This document shows, one piece after another, positions 59,801 to 64,000 of a stretch of 64,000 nt of DNA. The DNA comes from Strigamia acuminata (taxonomy: Eukaryota > Arthropoda > Chilopoda > Geophilomorpha > Linotaeniidae), in contig OX442321.1 in NCBI GenBank assembly GCA_949358305.1, positions 9,139,605 to 9,203,604 on the forward strand, read 5' to 3'. Within the stretch, counting starts at the first letter, position 1. Every line of letters starts with the position of its first letter. The position numbers and the translations under genes were made by a program. The notes under the pieces were generated by a model. The model was not told where the DNA came from and did no database searches. It saw only the letters and a list, made by a program, of their open reading frames with translations.

Positions 59801-62800
59801 TTCAAAATCAACATTCACGCTATTAGCATATTATTCTTCCATGCATTGAAAATTATATCCACTTTAACAAGCAATTAAGGACTGTCAAGCAAGAAACGCG
59901 TGAAGAAAATCACCGCCTTTTTAAGCTTTCTTTTCGTCTTTCTTCTCCTCTCCATCAAACATTGAATTGTGAGTCACAACCAAACTATGCATCCATTCAA
60001 ATTGACTCAGCACCTAATCATTCATCAATGTCAGCGACCACCCACACTTTACTGCAAACCTTTTCCATGCCATATTGGGCAAAGCCGTAGGAAAAGCGTC
60101 GGGATATCTAGTCGTTTAGCTTCATCTCGAGATTGATTACGACAAGAACCTTGTAATGGCACATAACTCATTTTGAGGCAAGATGAGCGCTTTGCACGGT
60201 AAAGCCAATATCCTTTAGAGTTTAGAGGACACACCTGCAAATTCTCACTTCTCCAACTCAAATGCCTGTGCCAAAATTGCTGATATTGGAGCTTTGCCAT
60301 AAAAAAAAATCTAGCATACACGATGACTTGAAACCACATAATCCGAGATAATGTGTAAGAAAGCTCGAGCAAATTTTTCAATTCTATTTACGCACTGATA
60401 ACTGCAAAAGCAAAGAAAGACGCGATTTCCCTCTTAACGTTTCCCATTTTAACATTAAGAACAATATTTTGATTCAATTTTTTTCAAATCTAAATATCAT
60501 TTAAATTATTCTGCAAGCATAAGCCAGGTGCATTGTAAATGAGTGTACTGTTGCTATGCAAGGTTGAGCTCTCTGATAAATTTCGCTATATTGTAGCTGT
60601 TTAACGAATCTAAAAATTCGCTAATTTTAAAGAATTAGCAATTTACTTAGCTTAGCTAATTCATGCGAACTTTTCGCTGGTTGCCTCGCTATAGTCGCTA
60701 ATGACGTGATCAAAACATTTTTACGACGTTCAGTTCATTACTAAACATTGTGAAAACGTTACGTAATTTTTAATGCAAGACCGCATTTTCTTCGATTTTT
60801 TGTACAATTTGTTTATAAAGTGTTTGTTTTTGTTTTTGTGCTTAGAATGAAACGCATTCAAACAAATTCATATTTCTTGGAAACCATTTTAAAAATTTAT
60901 TTCAAAAATTTTAAAATAAAATAAATAAATTCGTGTATTTTCGAATTAAGTTAGCGAATCACTAGCGAAAAATTAGCTAGTTGATGCTAGTTAACGAGTA
61001 ATAATTGACAAAATGCAAAAGATGAAATTTTAGCGAAGCTAATTTTGTTTGTTTGTTAGCAGACTGCTGCTACATCCAACAACATAAAGACAAAACATTT
61101 TCAACAACATTGTAAAGACAAAAACAAATTTAGCTTTCTTTATCTTTTGAAAACATGATAAACATTCGTTTTATTAAAAATACATATAAGCAAATGCAAA
61201 TTTTTTTTTTAAATTCTGATTTAGATATTCATTAGGCAGAGCAAACAAAGTTGCACAAAGAGCATATCATGTTGTGATTTTCATTTTAAGTTTATTTTGG
61301 TTTCTGTTGCTCTTGGGATTGAATTTTAAAAATAATGTTATAGTCCATATCCGATATCATGAGCGCGACCTAAGGGACTCTAAACCAATCCATTTGAGTG
61401 CAAATAAAAACGTGAATCAGTTATAAGGCATACTTTCTTTTTGAATAAATATTACTTTACTGCATTACGCCAATATTTGCAAGATTCGATTTCCCTAATC
61501 CGCTTTTACTTTTTCCCAGAATATTTTCAATATCAATCAATTCTAACCCGGCAAAAATATTGGATATATTGAATTCACTCAACCAATATAGACCAATTAA
61601 CTTTAAAGAACCCAAAATAGAAATATTTTTTCCCAACTAAATCTTGTTTTTCAATTTCCAAGCGGATCCCTTGATGTACTCTTTTGATGTACTTTTAATT
61701 TCGCAAAACACAATCGGATTTGAGTCCTTAACCAAAAGCTGCTGCAATACTTTCATCAATTCATCTTCCTTGTCATCCGACGAATAAAACATGTGTCAGA
61801 GGAAAAACATGAGATGCAAACCCATTTTGTTATCAAATTACAAACAACTCCTAGCAATTTTGAATTATTTTCGACCAAGCAAACTTAGTGATGTTGCCGT
61901 GACGAGTCAAGCCGAGTCAAGACGAGGCCATGAGACCAGATCGTAGATATCAACGTCTCGAGTCGACAGAGAAATCAATACCATAAAAGTAATAAACGCT
62001 ACTTTTCCGAAAATAAAGTTGATAACGTTATTGACATGTAACTAAAAATTAAAACCAAACGGGCGGCTCTCAGGTTGATTACCGAATAAATATAATAACT
62101 CAATTTGTCATTGAAGCGGACATCAAAGTCAAAAATCCAAGAGAACGTCCTCCTAACATTTAATTCGATTGGTTCCAGACAAGACTTCAGACTCGAGATG
62201 TTCACGTCTCAATTTTTTTAGTCAAACACGACGGGAGCTTTAATCGAAAGGAATGAAAACTTTAGTCCTTCCTATTGCCTAGACAAGTTAAAATCCGACG
62301 CGCTAAAATGCAATCTACTGCTGACGGAGCAAATTACTGGTAACAGGTGGGTTTGCGCGAATTAATCTCAAACAATTGCATTTATATATACCGTAATTAC
62401 AACTGCGACGCATCAATAATAACATTTTCATTAAAATTTACAATTTAATCTCGAGTCGTAAAAATGTGGAAAAAAAATTTATCGTCTTTGATTTTTATAC
62501 ACCCATAAATATCTTTGAATGTGTGCTGGGAATCGAAAATCTAATAGAAAATTTTCCTTTTTTTCTCAAGTTTTATTTGTTAGTTCCGCTTCCGCCCAAA
62601 AAATGGCGGCGAGCTTAGTTTTTGTTAATATATAATTTACAACGCCTCCAACAAACGTGTACCGATGTTTTATGTACTGTAATTTAAGAAAATTGGAAAA
62701 TGAAAAAAAAAATCTTTTAAATTAGTCTTTGATGTATTACAGTAATGGGAAAAAAATTGAAACTTTTTTGCCAAGTCAGCCGTAGTTTTATTTTAAAATT

Positions 62801-63382
62801 AAAATCTTAAAGTTTAAAAGGAAACTTGAAAATGTGTTGAGTTTTTGCAATGAGCTCGTAACATCAAAAAGGAGATGGTAACTTAGTTTCTTATAGACAC
62901 AAACTAATTATTTTGAAATGAGTTTCTTGAACACCGATGAAAACAAACCTTCATTTTTGCTAAAAAAAATAAAATCCCATTTTTCTTGCCTTCAACTTGC
63001 AAAGTTTACACCTTTTTATTTACAGAAAAAGAATTGAAAAGGTATTTTATAGCTCCAAAAGGAAGCGTTTTCAATTACAGTATTTTCCAAACTGTCACCA
63101 AACCCCGCTGCAATATATTTAAAATGAAAAATAAAAAAAAATAAATAAAAAAACTCCATTAATATATCATCCCTCAAAACGCAATATCAAAAAAAAAACC
63201 ATAAAATTCTTTCCAATTTATGTGGTTAAACAAATGCGATTGAGCACAGAACTGTGAAATAGAATTTCTGTATTAAAAAATATGGAGTCCAAGCAAATTG
63301 CTCAAGATTTAACTCGTAAAAAAATGATTTTTAAAAATTATTCCTGCAAAACCAAGCAAACTAACGTGCAAAATTCGAATTA
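50813..63382. other. Long gene-poor tract
   Basis: Some 12.6 kb with no assignable gene or RNA. It is AT-rich with many A/T homopolymers. Items noted: an exon-like frame with a good acceptor at 55475-55603; a cluster of ttcgctaa/ttagcgaa words at about 60600-61045; a short acaat tandem at about 52938-52956; CTCF-like words at 52009-52022, 57757-57772 and 59508-59523. The tract could be upstream regulatory DNA or large introns of a gene outside the window. Confidence 0.4.
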
Positions 63383-63762
63383 CAGTGAAACCTGTCTACG
63401 ACGACCACTAACGAACCCTTTTTTGCGTTGTCGCGGTCGATTAAAGTGTATTTTCATTGGCAACCGCGTGCAATCTTTTGAAATCGCACGCATGTTCATT
63501 TTCAATTAAGTGGGCAGATCAACCGCGTGCGATATATCGCGCTAGAAACTGAATCGCCAAATGAAGATCACTTACTGTCCTATCTCTTGCCCATAGGATG
63601 GAAATAATTCACTCAGACTCAAATATCCTGAGCCTAAATTCACTCTTTCTAAACCAAGCGTCCTTACTGACAATACGCAGAAATTTCTGTGCCAAAAAAC
63701 CGATCATTTGAGTAGGTGGTTGTCAAATGGAGATACAGTAGGTTCGGATACGAGTGTCACTG
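63383..63762. mobile_element. Probable Tigger/pogo-like MITE
   Basis: The left tip cagtgaaacctgtctacgac resembles Tigger/pogo-type tips. The right end, read inwards, is cagtgacactcgta, matching the left tip at about 10 of 14 positions. TA dinucleotides flank both ends (63381-63382 and 63763-63764). The interior has a gacgacc / gcggtcg inverted pair and a direct repeat of caaccgcgtgc (near 63461 and 63518). There is no transposase frame. The boundary on the right is less certain than on the left. Confidence 0.45.
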
Positions 63763-64000
63763 TAGACACTAATTGCGAAACAGAAAATGAAATCTTTCGA
63801 AGCTAATCAAGCGTCTTTAAAATTTTCGCCGAATTAAGCGTGAAATTCGACCCCGAACAAATCAGTCTCGGGCCATACTGATTTCAGACCAAATTGATTT
63901 TTGGCTAGGAATAGCTTATGTTTCAGCATCGCATGAATGACGACGACGGAATTGCAGTTGAGCTCGCAAGATTACACTGACGTTATTCCTTCTTTAATTC
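63763..64000. other. Right edge, no gene seen
   Basis: The last 238 bases contain no recognised coding sequence, RNA or repeat. Confidence 0.35.

Noticed and set aside
60049-60381. Minus-strand 110-codon open frame
   Set aside because: It begins at TTG rather than ATG, has no domain or signal motif, and lies in AT-rich DNA. Chance is the simplest explanation.

Overview
The window is eukaryotic nuclear DNA from an animal. Every recognised gene is split by short AT-rich GT-AG introns, the spacers are AT-rich with long A/T runs, and there are no operons. The protein set (LAMP, COPS9, SLC16-type transporter, mitochondrial MetRS, Methuselah-like class B GPCR, group I PAK, GRTP1-type TBC protein, TMEM164, GH31 protein, 5-HT4-like receptor) suggests an arthropod. 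An AT-rich non-insect such as a myriapod would fit, but that last step is inference.

Layout. 0.8-6.5 kb: LAMP-like gene (-), COPS9 (+), monocarboxylate transporter (-). 9.7-12.0 kb: mitochondrial methionyl-tRNA synthetase (-). 15.1-17.9 kb: Methuselah-like receptor (+). 21.6-23.9 kb: p21-activated kinase (+). 24.6-26.0 kb: GRTP1 (-), head-to-head with TMEM164 (+, 26.9-28.1 kb). 30.5-35.9 kb: a 19-exon GH31 protein (-). 37.8-40.8 kb: 5-HT4-like amine receptor (+). From 40.8 kb to the end no gene could be assigned. That 23 kb holds a cluster of foldback and MITE-like elements (45.3-50.8 kb), a probable Tigger-type element near the right edge and a few orphan exon-like ORFs.

Exon models were built by hand from GT-AG junctions. 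For every complete model the exon lengths sum to a whole number of codons, which supports the junctions. The GRTP1 model lacks its first coding exon. The genes look like unrelated housekeeping, signalling and membrane functions that happen to be neighbours; nothing suggests one pathway.

Main unusual find. The GH31 (alpha-glucosidase family) gene has an intact 901-codon reading frame, a signal anchor, a trefoil domain and most of the family scaffold, but its active site is rewritten. The nucleophile Asp is Glu, the acid/base Asp is Asn, and the substrate-binding Asp, Arg and His are Gly, Asp and Phe. It therefore looks like a maintained membrane-bound pseudoglycosidase rather than a decayed pseudogene.
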